A DNA stretch of 64,000 nt from Stromatinia cepivora (GCA_014898415.1 RCTD01000005.1:620001-684000); one strand, 5' to 3'. Shown: positions 11,819-23,458, counted from the stretch's first letter. A program made the numbers and translations. Notes: a model not told the origin generated them from the letters alone.

Positions 11819-12895
11819 TCATTCTAGTCTTCTTTTCTTTGCAGAAGGCTTTGCGGTTGTTGGAGACTCCTTGGAATACCGTGCCTTGAGTAATTTCTGG
11901 AATTCCCCGAACGTAAAGATTTCGTTGGTTTCGCGATCAACCACAAGTATGGAATCCTGGGAAATTAGTATTGACCTTCCGCTTGAACAGCCTCCGAAGG
12001 CTGGTAAAGCATGGATAACTAACCTGAGCCTCTAGCAAGTCCCGTTTTTGTTTGTCTAATTTTGCCTTTTCGGCCTTGATAGATTCTTCTTTCTTTTTCT
12101 TGATTGTCTCTTCCTTCTTTTGCTTCTCAACAGCCGCCTCTCCAATTTCTTTTTTCCAAACTTGCCGAAGCACTCTCTGACTATCGATATTTTTCTGGTG
12201 CTGACAATGAGTCCATTTCCCTTTGTCATCCAACGAATAGGTGAAGGTGGTCGCATTGGGCCAGCCATGTCTGCCTACGAACTTTGAGCGCGCGAATCCA
12301 CGAGTTCGAATCCAGACATGGGTAACTTACCTCCTTTGATCCTCCATAACAGATCTTCCAATAATTTCGTTTGGCTTACTACCACAACCTCCAGCACCTT
12401 TTGAGCCTCCTGTAAAGACAAATCTTTCCCCGTCAACCACCCCATGACAAAATCGGCATCCTTAGACTTTGACCTAGGATCTGCCACCTCACCGACCCAA
12501 GGACCACTGATATCGTCTTCCTGATTTTCCTCTCGTAAAGTCCAGGGTGTTTGACCATTTCGTCCGGCAAGTGCGGGCATAATTTGAATTCGAACGCCTC
12601 TCCCTGTCGCTTCAAGTAGTCCCTTTCGCGCAGTTTCTACACATCGTTTCATGGGCGAAGAGAAGATATGTGCGATATACCCTGCGTGCTTCCGCATGTT
12701 TTCGTAGAGCTCGTCGCATTGGCGCTCTCCTTTGGAAGACAAACCAAAGTCGACTCCACCTTCTTTGTAATTTGACTATTCAAAAGTCAGCCATACCAAG
12801 CCTTTCAAGAGAACAATATCTGGAGAAAATACAGAAGCATGGCGTATAAGATGGACAGTGATGGAGGGTGGCCTATCTGATACCGGTTTAGCCAT
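11819..12895 (-). CDS. Histidine-phosphatase (phosphoglycerate mutase-like) superfamily protein, 298 aa
   Basis: Exons 12895-12833, 12775-12331, 12274-12024 and 11956-11819 give 299 codons with canonical introns of 56-67 nt. Exon 1 ends inside the catalytic motif: VHLIRHAS carries the phosphohistidine in an RH context. Exon 2 has the usual FGLSSKGERQC turn and IFSSPMKRCVETA, which holds the second active-site arginine. The middle is divergent: the usual Glu-rich loop is replaced by ALAGRNGQTPWTLREENQED. The second active-site histidine may be the one in GGRHGWPNATTF. The C-terminal third is a strongly charged coiled coil (Lys/Glu repeats, EAAVEKQKKEETIKKKKEE) and the last residues AKKRRLE resemble a nuclear localisation signal. 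Resembles fungal GPM-like phosphatases of unknown substrate; activity is uncertain. Confidence 0.8.
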
Positions 12896-15134
12896 AATGG
12901 CATAACAAAAAAATAACTTGCGGCGGTTTGTACCTAGTGGTTTTAAAGAGCTCGAATCCTTCAAAGTTGAGAGTCTAAGTCCTAACAGATCTTCTCCAAG
13001 TGTTATATAAACAACCAAGATTGTCTCGCGCCTTACGATGGAGCATGTTCTGGAACAATAGGCAGCTACTTGAAAACCGTCGAATAGAATTTGAGAGTAT
13101 GCAAGAACTCATGAGTTGGTTTGAAACCAAGCTCTCGATTGATGTAGCCAATGCCTACAGCATACTAAAAACAAATGAAACCCGTAATCACTGTACATCG
13201 GAGAAGAATATGCTAGTATCCAGTTCTTTTCCTTAACCCCAGAAAGACCGCATAACCTTGGTGCTTTCCTGCTGAAAAGTAGTCGATGCTCAAAGCACTA
13301 TAAGGAGTCTTTCGGTACGACCTTGAACGCCCCCAAATTGTCCCATAAATCCTGATAGTTACTCTTGAATCTAAGAATGCTCCAATTCTCTTCTAGAGTC
13401 AAGGGCTACCAACGATTCCTATACAATTGTTTTTTAAATTAGGAGTCTTAAATTTGTAATACCGTGCATCTACCTGATCAGAGCTTCATAATTTAATTAA
13501 ATTTGACATCTCTTTCCCTACGAAGCGTTGAAACGTCTTCACTGACCGTCCTCGTCACGGTGACAGTAATCACCCCAAGCGGCTCTTGCATTAGTGATAA
13601 CATATCAGAGCACTTCAATCTCAAACAATCAACCAACCAGTGAATCTGTCTCGATGCCATCGTCTAGATTCTACAACTACTCATGATCACCTCATAACCT
13701 ACCTATTCTCCTCATTATTTCCACAAACCAAAATCCAACTACAACATATTATCCCACGACCGAAGATCCAATATGGCTAGAAAAAAAGGAACATTGACCT
13801 ATTCCAGTAATACCACATGTTTCGAGTACTATCAAACTATACTTAGATGATCGCCGATAGTCTCTCTGCGGCATAATAGAGTATTATTTGGTTCCCCCGC
13901 TAGGTTACGCCATTACCTAAATTCAACTAGTAAAAGTAGACTCGAAGCTCGAAACGCACAAAATTTCAATGAAAATCAAAACTCCACGATCTTCGAACTT
14001 TGATGACCATCAATTTAAACTCAACCTTCATCAAACATCAATTCCAACTCTTTCTCCAATTTCATTTCCCAAAAAATCACTCCGCCAAACTACATTTATC
14101 ATTTTTTCATCACGGCTCTAAAGCCTTAACCGAATCATCACGAACAAGATTACATCATCATGGTTCTAAAGACATCGCATCAATTCCTGCAAGTTGAGAA
14201 ATATTCTTAGGCAACTCTCGGGTGAAAGTCATAGCGCTCATAAATTAGGAAAAAGGAATAATACATGGGCAATGAATCACGAGTGCCATTTACGGATAGA
14301 TGAGTCGGAATTACCGAAAGACCAAGGAGGTCTCACCTCGATGCCCTCGACGCCTTCAATGTCTTCAATGCCTGCCTCCAACATCTTCAACGTCAGACTC
14401 TTCTTCCGAACATGACTTACCAACGAGTACATTCGTGAAAATCATTGTAGTAGTAATAATACTACAAGTACTATATCGATATAATAAATGGCTCAGTGAC
14501 ACTTGTCACGATTATAGCATCACTCCGGGCAAATTGCCCCAGCGGAGAATTACTTCTGGCCAGTTTCTGATGGGATAAAGTATTTGTAGGAGACTTATGG
14601 AATCTATTCTGGTTGCAAAGACAAGCGTGCCTGATTTCATGGCGGCGTCTTGAGGCATCTGCTGTTAATCCCTTCTTCCTCGATTAGAGGGACACAGCAT
14701 TGTCACGATCGCAGAAACAACCCGAGTTTTGCTGCGAACAACTCAGATGTTGTATAATGAAGGCTGCGTTCCACCATTTGTTCCAAAATCACCAATTTAT
14801 CTGACTGGGCCAGTCTGATGAAACCAATTAATTCTCCAATTTGGAAATTTTTGAATTTTCATAGAACGCATCAACTTCAGTTACCAACAAAAGGGTATAC
14901 AAACACCCATGTACATTCATGCATCTCAAGTAGAAAATCCGGTGTCAGTGGCTGAAACTACCAGCATTGAGTGGTGTGAAGAAGCCATCAACCAGCCAAT
15001 CACGGCGGTGACGTCAGCAAAATCAAGTCTAGAACATACAATAATTCTCCTCACGCGTTCAACCTCAATCAAATATCCGAGAGCGCAATTAAAACACCCT
15101 GAAATAAACCATCACCATCGAAATCGCAATCGCA
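12896..15134. other. Intergenic, no supported gene
   Basis: About 2.2 kb between the histidine-phosphatase gene and the RidA gene, which are transcribed apart, so promoters for both lie here. Several short frames occur (13000-13236, 14000-14197, 14300-14578; the last has one hydrophobic stretch), but none has family motifs or splice structure. I see no RNA gene or repeat. Confidence 0.5.
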
Positions 15135-15704
15135 ATGTCATCAACATCCAGTTCATACAAATCCAGCAAACGTCACGAACCCGCACCCTCACGTACCGCC
15201 CTCACAATCCCAGCCATCGCTCCCGTAATTGGAAATTATTCTCATAGCAACACGATTCCGTCGAATAAATCCACAGTATATCTCAGTGGATTGATGGGTG
15301 ATCTACCCGACGACGGACGAATAATTTCCGGAGGGATAGCAGCGCAGACTACGCAGATTATGAGGAATTTAAAAGTTGTTTTGGAAGCGAGTGGAAGTGG
15401 ATTAAACAAGGTGGTGCAGAGAAGAGTATTTTTGGTGGATATGGGAGATCTGAAGTAAGTTTTAATTTTGACTTCACTTCAAAGGAAGAGGATGGGGTTT
15501 TGGAAGTGGTCATGGTTGTATGTAAATAGCTGGAAATAAAGAGGATGAAATGAACTTTTGCTGATCATCATATTTAGAACGGTAGATAGAATCTGGGGGG
15601 AATGGGTCAAGGAACCATATCCAGTAAACACTTGTGTACAGGTTGTGAGGTTGGCGAAAGAAGCCGCAAAAGTGGAGATTGAAGTAGTCGCAGAAACAAA
15701 TTGA
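15135..15704 (+). CDS. RidA/YjgF/Mmf1-family protein, 148 aa, active-site Arg missing
   Basis: Member of the small trimeric Rid superfamily; canonical RidA hydrolyses reactive enamine/imine intermediates from PLP enzymes. Exons 15135-15454 and 15578-15704 (intron 123 nt, GTAAGT...TTTAG) join to 149 codons. Visible motifs are VYLSGLMGDLPDDGRI, AAQTTQIMRNLKVVLEASG (the Rid helix) and the C-terminal NTCVQVVRLAKEAAKVEIEVVAE. In canonical RidA the last block reads A-R-S/T-C-V, with the Arg that binds the substrate carboxylate; here the position is Asn (PVNTCV). This suggests loss of imine deaminase activity or a different ligand. The first 30 residues are Ser-rich and lack an obvious mitochondrial presequence. 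Confidence 0.88.
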
Positions 15705-16079
15705 AGTGAAAGATCTAGTTATGGGGCATTCTCTTGTTGGAACCAATATGATGATGTTATAGTGATAAGATGAAGTTGCGTGACGGATAGAAGGAACGTC
15801 CCCTGAAGCATGAAGCGTGTTCATTAGGGCTCTAGTAGTATGGATTAAAGCCTCCTGCGTGATGTCAATGAAATCTTCAAGGTCAAGAGGAAGAAATATA
15901 TCCTCCCTTGTGGTCTCGTCAAAAGATAAACTCCACAATTCTTTTGTCGAGTGTGATATTTCCTGCTCTTTTTCTTAGGCCTATCAACAAAGATTCATAA
16001 TGTCGTAATCATCGGCCAATCTTTCCATGCATCAAGATTTCATTCAAAATCGTCTTCCATAATTTCGCCTGGTAACTCC
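15705..16079. other. Intergenic; minus-strand shadow frame
   Basis: Gap between the RidA gene and the oxidase pseudogene. A minus-strand open frame (15510-15938) overlaps RidA exon 2 and has no recognisable domain. Nothing else is supported. Confidence 0.5.
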
Positions 16080-17420
16080 CACCTCCGCAGAATTATGCTG
16101 CTTTGCGCTCAAGGTTCTGCTTATCAATGCTACCGTTCCACTTGCTATCGTCAGACCGGGAACAATAGCAGATGTATCGGTATTAGCGTCTATCACCACA
16201 AACAATTGGATCCTAATCACAGTACATCATGGTGATTATTCTCATTTTGGGTCCGAATTCCGTCTTCCATTTGGCAATTAATCTTAGTTGTCTCGCAACC
16301 ATCTGTGTTTCATACACCGGCTATTCGGCAGTCATTGGAGAAATCCTCCAAAAAGGCCTTGCTCGTAAGCTGAGTAGAAAAGGATCAATGATGCAGATTG
16401 CAGGTATTCCATCTATGGGTAATGCGGATGGGCGACGTATGATGGGCATAGTCCGCTTATTGCAGCTTATGGATTGGGCGTAGATAAAATTATTTTTGTG
16501 AAGATAGTCGATCCTAACGGGGAGATCAAATACTCTGATGTTGAAGAAAAAGATGGATTACTGAGAGATATTAGAGGTGGAGGTGGGGCATCAGGGGTTC
16601 TTTCTTTGAACTTCGAGCCAAAGTCTGTAAATTGGAAAAGGTGTGACAACCCGTTTCGACTCGGGCAAAGAATAAGCTAACAATTCGATAGGTTCTTGCT
16701 GGAAAGATCGTCTTCAGATCAAAGAACATATTAAAAACGTTTAATAGCAGATCCAGAAAGTTTTCCGAGCGAGGACTACCTCTGCAAGTAACAGTCCAAC
16801 CGAGGAAAGGTACTTGGAGTTCATTTCATGTGGGCTTCGGAAGACATCAAAACTGGATGTCAACTCCTCGCAAATATCAAAGCACTTGCGCTGGTCAGCC
16901 GAAATGAGATCGTCGCCACTAAAATTCATCAGTGGGTAGATTTCGATGCCGGATTTCCCTCTAACGGTTATGGAAAACCTTTTAGACTAGATGTGCGGAA
17001 TATAGCACCGGAAATTGTCACAGTTTTGACTATGAATGCAAAGCGACTGCCAAGGGATTGCTTAAGCTTTTCCATGTAGGAACTTCACGGAGAATCGATA
17101 GAGATAGATCTCCCTGTAGTTTTTGGTGAATGAGACCCGTATTTATGCTTGAGATATTGCGGATAGTATCTGACATTGAAAACCTCTAGGATGCAAATAG
17201 ATGGGGCGATAACTTCCTTGAAGAAGTGAAACCAACGAATCCGGAAAATACACTGGAGGGAATATGTATTTCTGTGACGCGACATATTGAGCTATCTCCG
17301 TCTAAAATTTATAATCCGAATTATGGGAATTTGAAGTGAATGCACGATCCCAATTACAATGATGTTTTCGGCTTGGCTATGCCAAAGCTGATAGATGGGG
17401 CACTGCAGCTTTATTAGTAT
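16080..17420 (+). pseudogene. Decayed FAD-linked oxidoreductase (berberine-bridge/VAO type)
   Basis: Pieces of one gene appear in order but in shifting frames with many stops. Near 16120-16260 a frame reads VPLAIVRPGTIADVSVLA, the start of an FAD-binding PCMH domain. Near 16440-16620 the hallmark GHSPLIAAYGLGVDKIIFVKI is followed by LRDIRGGGGASGV, the FAD pyrophosphate-binding segment. Near 16690-16740 VLAGKIVFRSKNILKTF follows. Near 16830-17075 is the substrate domain (IHQWVDFDAGFPSNGYGK, LDVRNIAPEIVTVLTMNA). Near 17200-17370 the C-terminal part includes WGDNFLEEVKPTNPENTLEG and SVTRHIELSPSKIYNPNYG. Frameshifts and premature stops occur throughout, so it cannot encode a working enzyme. It adjoins an AT-rich RIP island, which may explain its decay. 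Functional homologues are secreted flavin oxidases of carbohydrates or secondary metabolites. Confidence 0.85.
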
Positions 17421-17888
17421 TGGGTGCGTATTGAAAGTTTTGTAGCAAGGCAACTATGGAGTGGAATAATAAATAAGAATAAGTAGCAAAAGAACGTTTC
17501 TTCCCTAACTGTTTGGCTTGCAATTGTGATGATACGTGAGATTAACCGCGATCCCGGTATCTTGCACGGCCCGGTATCTTGCATGTTTTTTATTTATTAA
17601 ATAAAAATATATTAGAAATTGAATAATCATTATAATAATTAGAAAATTAATCTTATTTTTTATCAATAATGAAAGAATATAATATAATAATTTCAAAACT
17701 AAAAATAAATTAAACAATTCTAAAATTTAATTATATTGAAATAATAATCTAATTAATATTTGTTTTATAGATTTTATAATTAATTTTAAACGATCTTTTG
17801 ATATTAATTCTATTGTTTTAATATTTCAAATTTTCACAAAATATAAAGAATTGGATTTTATATAAACAGTTAAAAATCTAAATATAAG

Positions 17889-18036
17889 TATCACGGTGCG
17901 AGGTGGGACCTTAGATAATATAATGATATTCTACAAAGGAGGAAAGAAGGTACTAGAAGGAGCACCGACTATATGAGAAGTGAGTGCCTGAGGCATCTAC
18001 AAAGACTAGCTAGGGATGGGTTATGAACCCGTGATA
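17889..18036. mobile_element. Solo LTR, 148 bp, with 5-bp target duplication
   Basis: A 148-bp unit with terminal inverted sequences TATCACGG at the left and CCGTGATA at the right, consistent with TGTCACGG...CCGTGACA after RIP at the ends. It is flanked by identical 5-bp sequences ATAAG at 17884-17888 and 18037-18041, as expected for target-site duplication by an LTR retroelement integrase. No internal element is attached, so it is a solo LTR left by recombination. A diverged copy lies about 290 bp downstream. Confidence 0.8.
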
Positions 18037-18325
18037 ATAAGAATTTTGTATAAAAGATTTTAAAAAAAATAATATCATTTAAATTTTAAAATAAATCTAT
18101 TATATAATATTGTATTTTAATAAATATCATTCTAAACACTTAAAAATATTGATTCAAATAAACAATTAATGAATTTAATAAAAATATATCTTTATATTAA
18201 AATAATAATATTTTAATATTATTAAAGAAATTTTTATAATTTCTTTATATTCTTTATTAAAGAAATGATTAAATTATATTTTAAATAAAGAATTCTTTAT
18301 TTTTCTTTATTAAAAATAATATAAT

Positions 18326-18473
18326 TATTACAGCGGTGGTAGAGGCCTTAAGTAATACAATGATATTCTACAAAGTAGGAAAGAAGGTGTTAGAAAGAGT
18401 ATCGATTATATAATAAATAAATACCTAAAGTATTTATATAGATTAACTAAAAACAAATAATGAATCTATAATA
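18326..18473. mobile_element. Second, RIP-degraded copy of the 148-bp solo LTR
   Basis: Aligns along its whole 148-bp length with the copy at 17889-18036, in the same orientation. Many differences are C-to-T or G-to-A on the + strand: GCACCGACTATATGAG against GTATCGATTATATAAT, and AGCTAGGGATGG against AACTAAAAACAA. This is the pattern RIP produces. No clear target duplication remains (ATAAT on the left, ATATC on the right). Confidence 0.7.
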
Positions 18474-18986
18474 ATATCTTTCCCTTTTGAAAACAGATTT
18501 GTTTTTAAATTATTAATAAGATTACAATAAAATCTATTTACTAAACTCAAAATCTTAATTTTTGAATATAACAAAATTGTTCTTTAATTTTTTAAAATCG
18601 TTTTAAAAACTATTATCTACCTTTTTTAATTATACAAATTGTACTTTTTTTTTATTTTAATAATTGTTTTAATATTTTAGATATAATTATTAATATTAAT
18701 AATAATAATATTGTATTTGAATGATTCAAAATCTATAATAATGATTCCGGTTTTTCTAAATATAAACAATAATATTTGATCAATATTTTTTTGTTTTTTT
18801 TTCAAATCAATTATTAATTGTTAGATAAAAATATAATACTTTTATTTAATTTGATAATAATAGTTATTCTTGTTATAATTATCGAATATCCTTTCAAAGA
18901 TTTATTTTTATATTTTACTTACTTACCACAATCAAATCCCCCTCAAACATCCAAACACTCAAACCACAAAATTACTTATCCACGCA

Positions 18987-19029
18987 CATCCCACATCCCA
19001 CATCCCACATCCCACATCCCAAATCCCAA
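18987..19029 (+). repeat. 8-bp tandem repeat (CATCCCAC type)
   Basis: About five copies of an 8-bp unit, CATCCCAC drifting to AATCCCAA at the end, in a pyrimidine-rich stretch. Simple satellite without coding role. Confidence 0.8.
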
Positions 19030-19723
19030 ATCAAAATAATTTCCCCACCCCTACTTATCCTTTCAACCTCCATAAATCATCCATCCACATCCAATATCCA
19101 ATATCCAACCTACCAATCATCTAAATCATACATATAAATCCAAATCATAACTTTCCCACCCAATTCTCTCTCCCACAAACTCCCCATTCATTCCCTCCTC
19201 TACCTCCCCCTAGTTTAGCACGCGAGATCCCAGAATATATTATGAAAAGTTCCAAATTCCCAAATTCGCTTTAACTTCTATACATATTTTAGATTTGATA
19301 CAGTTGTAAATTTCATTGAGATTATTCCATGGACGCTAAAGATAAAGATGCCTATGAGAAGTAAGCTTGTAGATAGTTACAGATATCTATTCTCGGTGCA
19401 TTGTAATCTTAAAACTATCTTTCCTATATCCTGCAAGTTGTTGATGCTGTGTAGATAGAACCATGGCTGCGAGAATTACGCGTTTGCTCGAAATACTTTA
19501 TACAGGTTGGCGCCTTGCTGAAGACGATCGGGGTGAATCTTTGGCTTGGATAAAGCTCAGCACTTGAATTGTTATCCAGATGATTCTCCTTTTTAGCATA
19601 CTGTATCTTTGATGGGAAGTACTTTCTTCCTAAGACAAGATGTAGCTTGTATCCGCAGGCACCTAACCGCATCCGCATTTTCAACCCCCAATATAACATT
19701 TCCTTTCATCCTCCACCAACACC

Positions 19724-20537
19724 TCAGCCCATCCCCTCCCCCACCACCCCCACCAACCCATCCATAACCCTCGGCCTCCTCTCCCTCCTAGCCACCAAAT
19801 CCCTCTCCACCAACCTCAACGGCACACTCGAACTCGACCTATCATTCCTCTCCGCCCTCGCATTCTCACCATCCCCCTCCCTCTCATCCTCATTCCAACC
19901 ACTCCTCCTCCCTGCATCACTATCCCAATCCGTCAACCCCTTACTCCACATTCTCCCTTCCGAACTTTTCCCCAAATGCGCCGCGATCCCCGATCTCTTC
20001 GGATCAATTGGTTTAAAAGGTCCATAGAGGGGATTGGTGAGGGGGTGTGTAATATATTGATCGTGTGTATAGCGGGAAATATTTAGAGAGAGGGAGAAGA
20101 TTTTTTCGATTGGTTTTTGGTTTGGCGCCGAGGACGGATCCCCACCGTGCGAAAGAGTTAAGGGAATAGGAGAGGAGGGGTTTGGCTCGACGATTAATCG
20201 GTAGCGGACGGGACTTGCGTTGATGAGTTCTTGGGCGGCGGTTGCGGAATTGAAGATTGATATGAATGCGTTTTGGACGGGGGATATTGGGTGGTGCTTT
20301 TTATTGGGTTAGTATATATATATCTTTTTCCTTCCCTCTCCTCTTACTTTAAAAGTGATAAATATACTAAGAATAAAAACATACCTTCAAACTTCTAAAC
20401 ATAGTAACCTCACCAAACCTCTCCAAAACCCTGAGCACCTCTCTTCTTTCCGCGAATGTTCTCGCAGAGGGAAAGATTTTAACATGGACTGTACGGTTCG
20501 AGACATTGGAACTTGCGGCGCGTAATGAGGCTGCCAT
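19724..20537 (-). CDS. Conserved-type hypothetical protein with RRM-like segment, 241 aa
   Basis: Exons 20537-20385 and 20296-19724 (intron 88 nt, GTATGT, acceptor AAAAAG) join to 242 codons. The longer frame upstream of 20537 starts only with a non-ATG codon right after a stop, so I take the ATG at 20537 (MAASLRAASS). Residues about 17-90 look like one RRM-type fold: VHVKIFPSARTFAERREVLRVL, then FGEVTMFRSLK, then PVQNAFISIFNSATAAQELIN, then YRLIVEPN. That is the beta-alpha-beta-beta-alpha-beta order. The Ala/Ser/Arg N-terminus could be a mitochondrial presequence. The C-terminal third is highly charged (Arg/Glu) and disordered. RNA binding is inference only. Confidence 0.6.
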
Positions 20538-21373
20538 TTTGAGGGGTATGATGTGATTGGAAGCTCTGGGTGAGCTCTCTACTATCGATTTGGCATTGGA
20601 TGGTGTAATAGCTAGGGCGTAGGGAGTTGGGAGCTCGAGACAGGTAAATTTCGACTGGGTGGATTTGAATGGTGGAGTTGAGATTACGGTGGCCGAGTAT
20701 GAATGGGAGTGCAATCACTAGAAATGACTGGGGTTTTGCGTAAGCCAGAGAAAGCTATTGATTATAAAAGTTAAAGTCTTTTTACATTATATTGGAATTT
20801 ATCTATTAATCTTTTCAAGACATGAATCTGTCTTAAAGTAACTTTTAAAAAGTAAAAATAATCCGGCAATCATGCATCCATCACCCCTTCAGACCACTCA
20901 GAAGTAAAAGCAGTATAAAATATGAGTTTCTCACTTGCGCCTAGAGAAGAGTACAAAAAATATGACGTAAAAATTCCATTCATTCATTGACTTGTGCAAA
21001 TTGCAACAAGTACGTATATAATTAAATTCTAAAATATTCGTTCGGTAGATATATAATCTACTACTAAATCTCTCCTATCTAAACAGTCCTCTAACTGTCT
21101 CCAAGATCCCAGGGTATATGTTTGAATAAACTCAAGCCGATAGCCGAGTAAGTAAAGGTGTCTAATTCATCTACCAGATAGCCAACCCATCCGATTCCGA
21201 TCCCGATTCCATTCCCAATATAACTAGCCGTAGAGCTCATCCGTGTATTCATCCATCCAATCCCCCAGACGCCAATTTTCCAACCTAAAAGTTGAACCTC
21301 GACAGAAGAATCTACAGCCATCCCAATCACATCCACAACATCGAGAAAACGAAAACCAGGGTATAAAACTCCA
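20538..21373. other. Intergenic, nothing recognised
   Basis: Promoter side of the RRM-like gene and 3' flank of the next minus-strand gene. Minus-strand frame 21091-21393 has Ile/Gly runs and overlaps the end of the neighbouring gene; I regard it as chance. Confidence 0.5.
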
Positions 21374-22177
21374 TTATTCAACCACTCTCCCAACCTTTCC
21401 CTTTCTCATCCTCATTCTTGGTACCTTGGCGACCTTCATTCTAATTCCACCAACACTTTCCATGCTCGTCCTACACCTCAAACCTTGTTTTTTAATTCCA
21501 ATCGGTGTGCTGGCTCTTCTGAGTGATAAACATGCTTCTTCCCTATCCCAATTATCTCCTTCCACATAAGCCTCATCAACATCATTTACGACAATATTTA
21601 ACCATTTTCTCCTCGCCTTCTCAGTTTCAATATCGTTCCAATCATTTTGTGTACAGGGGTCAACTACCAGAGTAGACATTGCCGGAGACACAGGAGTGGG
21701 TTTTGAAGGAGACTTGCGCAAGTTGCATTGAGAGTTGTTGCTAAGCATATCTTCGACTAATGAACTGATATCACGAACGTGAGAGGTGGAACATTGAAGT
21801 TGTACATTAACTTGACGTTGTAGTCTCCGACAAGCTAGAACTCCGGCCCTGTATGGGGAAGTAGGTGTAGTGGGTACAGATTGTGTGGCGTTGGATGGAG
21901 AAGACATCTCCGAATCTCCAGATAAGGAGGGTGTTGGAGATGTATATTGCCGAGAGTGAATATTTCTTGCATCTTCATAGGAAAGTGATTGTTGACGAAA
22001 TTGATTAATGATATCATCAAGTGGCGTGGAAGGTTTATAGTCGTCGAAGAAAGGATATGAGTTGTTAGAAGGGGATAATGGTACAGGATATGAGTCGTCT
22101 CTTGGCGATAGTTGCACATCATCGTCGCATTGATAAGGATTGGTCGGAGCAGCGCCGAAAGTAAAGTTTTCAAACAT
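21374..22177 (-). CDS. Disordered hypothetical protein, 267 aa
   Basis: Single-exon frame with an ATG start. The first 110 residues are rich in Ser, Pro, Thr, Asp and Tyr (SPRDDSYPVPLSPSNNSYPF) and probably disordered, with many SP/TP sites. A central block, RAGVLACRRLQRQVNVQLQ followed by SLVEDMLSNN, looks like an amphipathic helix pair and is the best candidate for a conserved core. After a charged region (DWNDIETEKARRKWLNIVV) the C-terminus is very basic (KVPRMRMRKGKVGR). No catalytic motif or membrane segment. I recognise no named family; a nuclear regulatory role would be a guess. Confidence 0.7.
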   Translation of the reverse strand: MFENFTFGAAPTNPYQCDDDVQLSPRDDSYPVPLSPSNNSYPFFDDYKPSTPLDDIINQFRQQSLSYEDARNIHSRQYTSPTPSLSGDSEMSSPSNATQSVPTTPTSPYRAGVLACRRLQRQVNVQLQCSTSHVRDISSLVEDMLSNNSQCNLRKSPSKPTPVSPAMSTLVVDPCTQNDWNDIETEKARRKWLNIVVNDVDEAYVEGDNWDREEACLSLRRASTPIGIKKQGLRCRTSMESVGGIRMKVAKVPRMRMRKGKVGRVVE

Positions 22178-23458
22178 GGCGGAGATGTAAAGAGTAAAAG
22201 GGAAAGTTATTAAGTTGATCTCAAACGGAGAAAATGACGCGATTATAAGTCCATCAAGGGGTGAAGTATGTCGGTTTCAACAGAACGAGATTATGAATCG
22301 TGAGGAGTTAAAGAATATGATAACTAGAGCTTGGAAGGAATCGCGGTATAATTCCGAAGTGAGTGAACTAATGGTTTATTGAAGGATTTAGATAACAATA
22401 TAAATTAACGAGAGGAAAGAAAGGCTTTTAAGTGCCGTTCAAGCATTAGGAGAATCGGCCGGTCCTTTTAAGAGAATCTAATGATCTCTCCAAAGGTACA
22501 ACCTAGAAACTAGAAGGCTTCGATTTGCGGCCACAAAAACCTTGGTTGGGCGTATTTCACTCAGCCTTAACCTAATTAGTTGAACTAGACTCGTCGATGG
22601 TTTCCCCTAAGAGGTTTGGATCCGGGTTTTGTAGTCAGGGATTAAAGTTACAAGGGTCAATGGGCTGCATACTGGGGACTAAAGGGTGGCAAAATAAATC
22701 TTAACTGGTGATGATTGGTAGTTATCTATAATGATGATCCAAGGAGAACCCCTACCTAATGTGATAAATTTCCATTCCCAGCAATCTGGAAAGTTTTTGT
22801 TTTTCTAGCTCGGAATATTTGGAACTTGTCTTAAGCCGGGGATGGGGTGGGAAATTCGGAAATGAGAATTGTATCTAATTGGCTCTTCATCTAATTAGTC
22901 TAGGTTATGACAGATGACAAAAGGAGCGAGCACAAAATATGAAGAAGACTAATAATTAAACAATTTGTAACTCTAGTGCTATCAAGATCAAATACTAGCA
23001 ACCACCATATGCAAAAGAAAGATAAGCAAAAAGAGTCGAAACGGCCTTAAGATACATTATGCAAGTTTGGGTATAGAGAGATCGGAATTAGCGGAGAGAG
23101 AAACTTGTTCTAGGCAATGTTCAACTGAAACCATTCATATTTATTGGGTAAGAATGCAACGATTGGGTATGAAAAAGTAAACAACTTGTAGGCGCTTTGG
23201 TATTTAGGTTTAAGCGGCCAAGGTCCGACGAGGTTACGAGTAGATGGGCGTTTCGAAAAGACACGGCTTCTTCTTGAACCAGTCACTAGATCCGATTACA
23301 AGTCAAAAAAAGCCAGCGCTACAGTAACACAAACATTTTATCGGGTTAGAAACAATTCGATTATAATTGGACTACAAGTACATACTACTTTTAAATGAAG
23401 CGAAAATAATTCGGTTTCCTTCGGATATGAGGGTTAAGGCTACGGAAGTGAGCTTCCA

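Larger units (their letters stand above)
17421..19723. other. AT-rich RIP island with repeat relics
   Basis: From about 17580 to 18930 the sequence is dominated by A/T runs and interrupted only by two LTR relics (annotated separately). From 18930 to 19200 it becomes pyrimidine-rich on the + strand and includes an 8-bp satellite. From 19200 to 19700 composition is normal with no convincing gene. There is no intact transposon ORF. Confidence 0.7.

Noticed and set aside
12300..12330. GGATTCGAACTCG inside an intron as a tRNA T arm
   Set aside because: No matching acceptor, D or anticodon arms; the sequence lies within a well-defined intron of the histidine-phosphatase gene.
15510..15938. Minus-strand 142-codon frame
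   Set aside because: Overlaps RidA exon 2 on the other strand and shows no recognisable family; most likely a shadow.
20367..20714. Longer N-terminus for the RRM-like gene
   Set aside because: It begins with a TTG directly after an in-frame stop; the first real ATG is at 20537.
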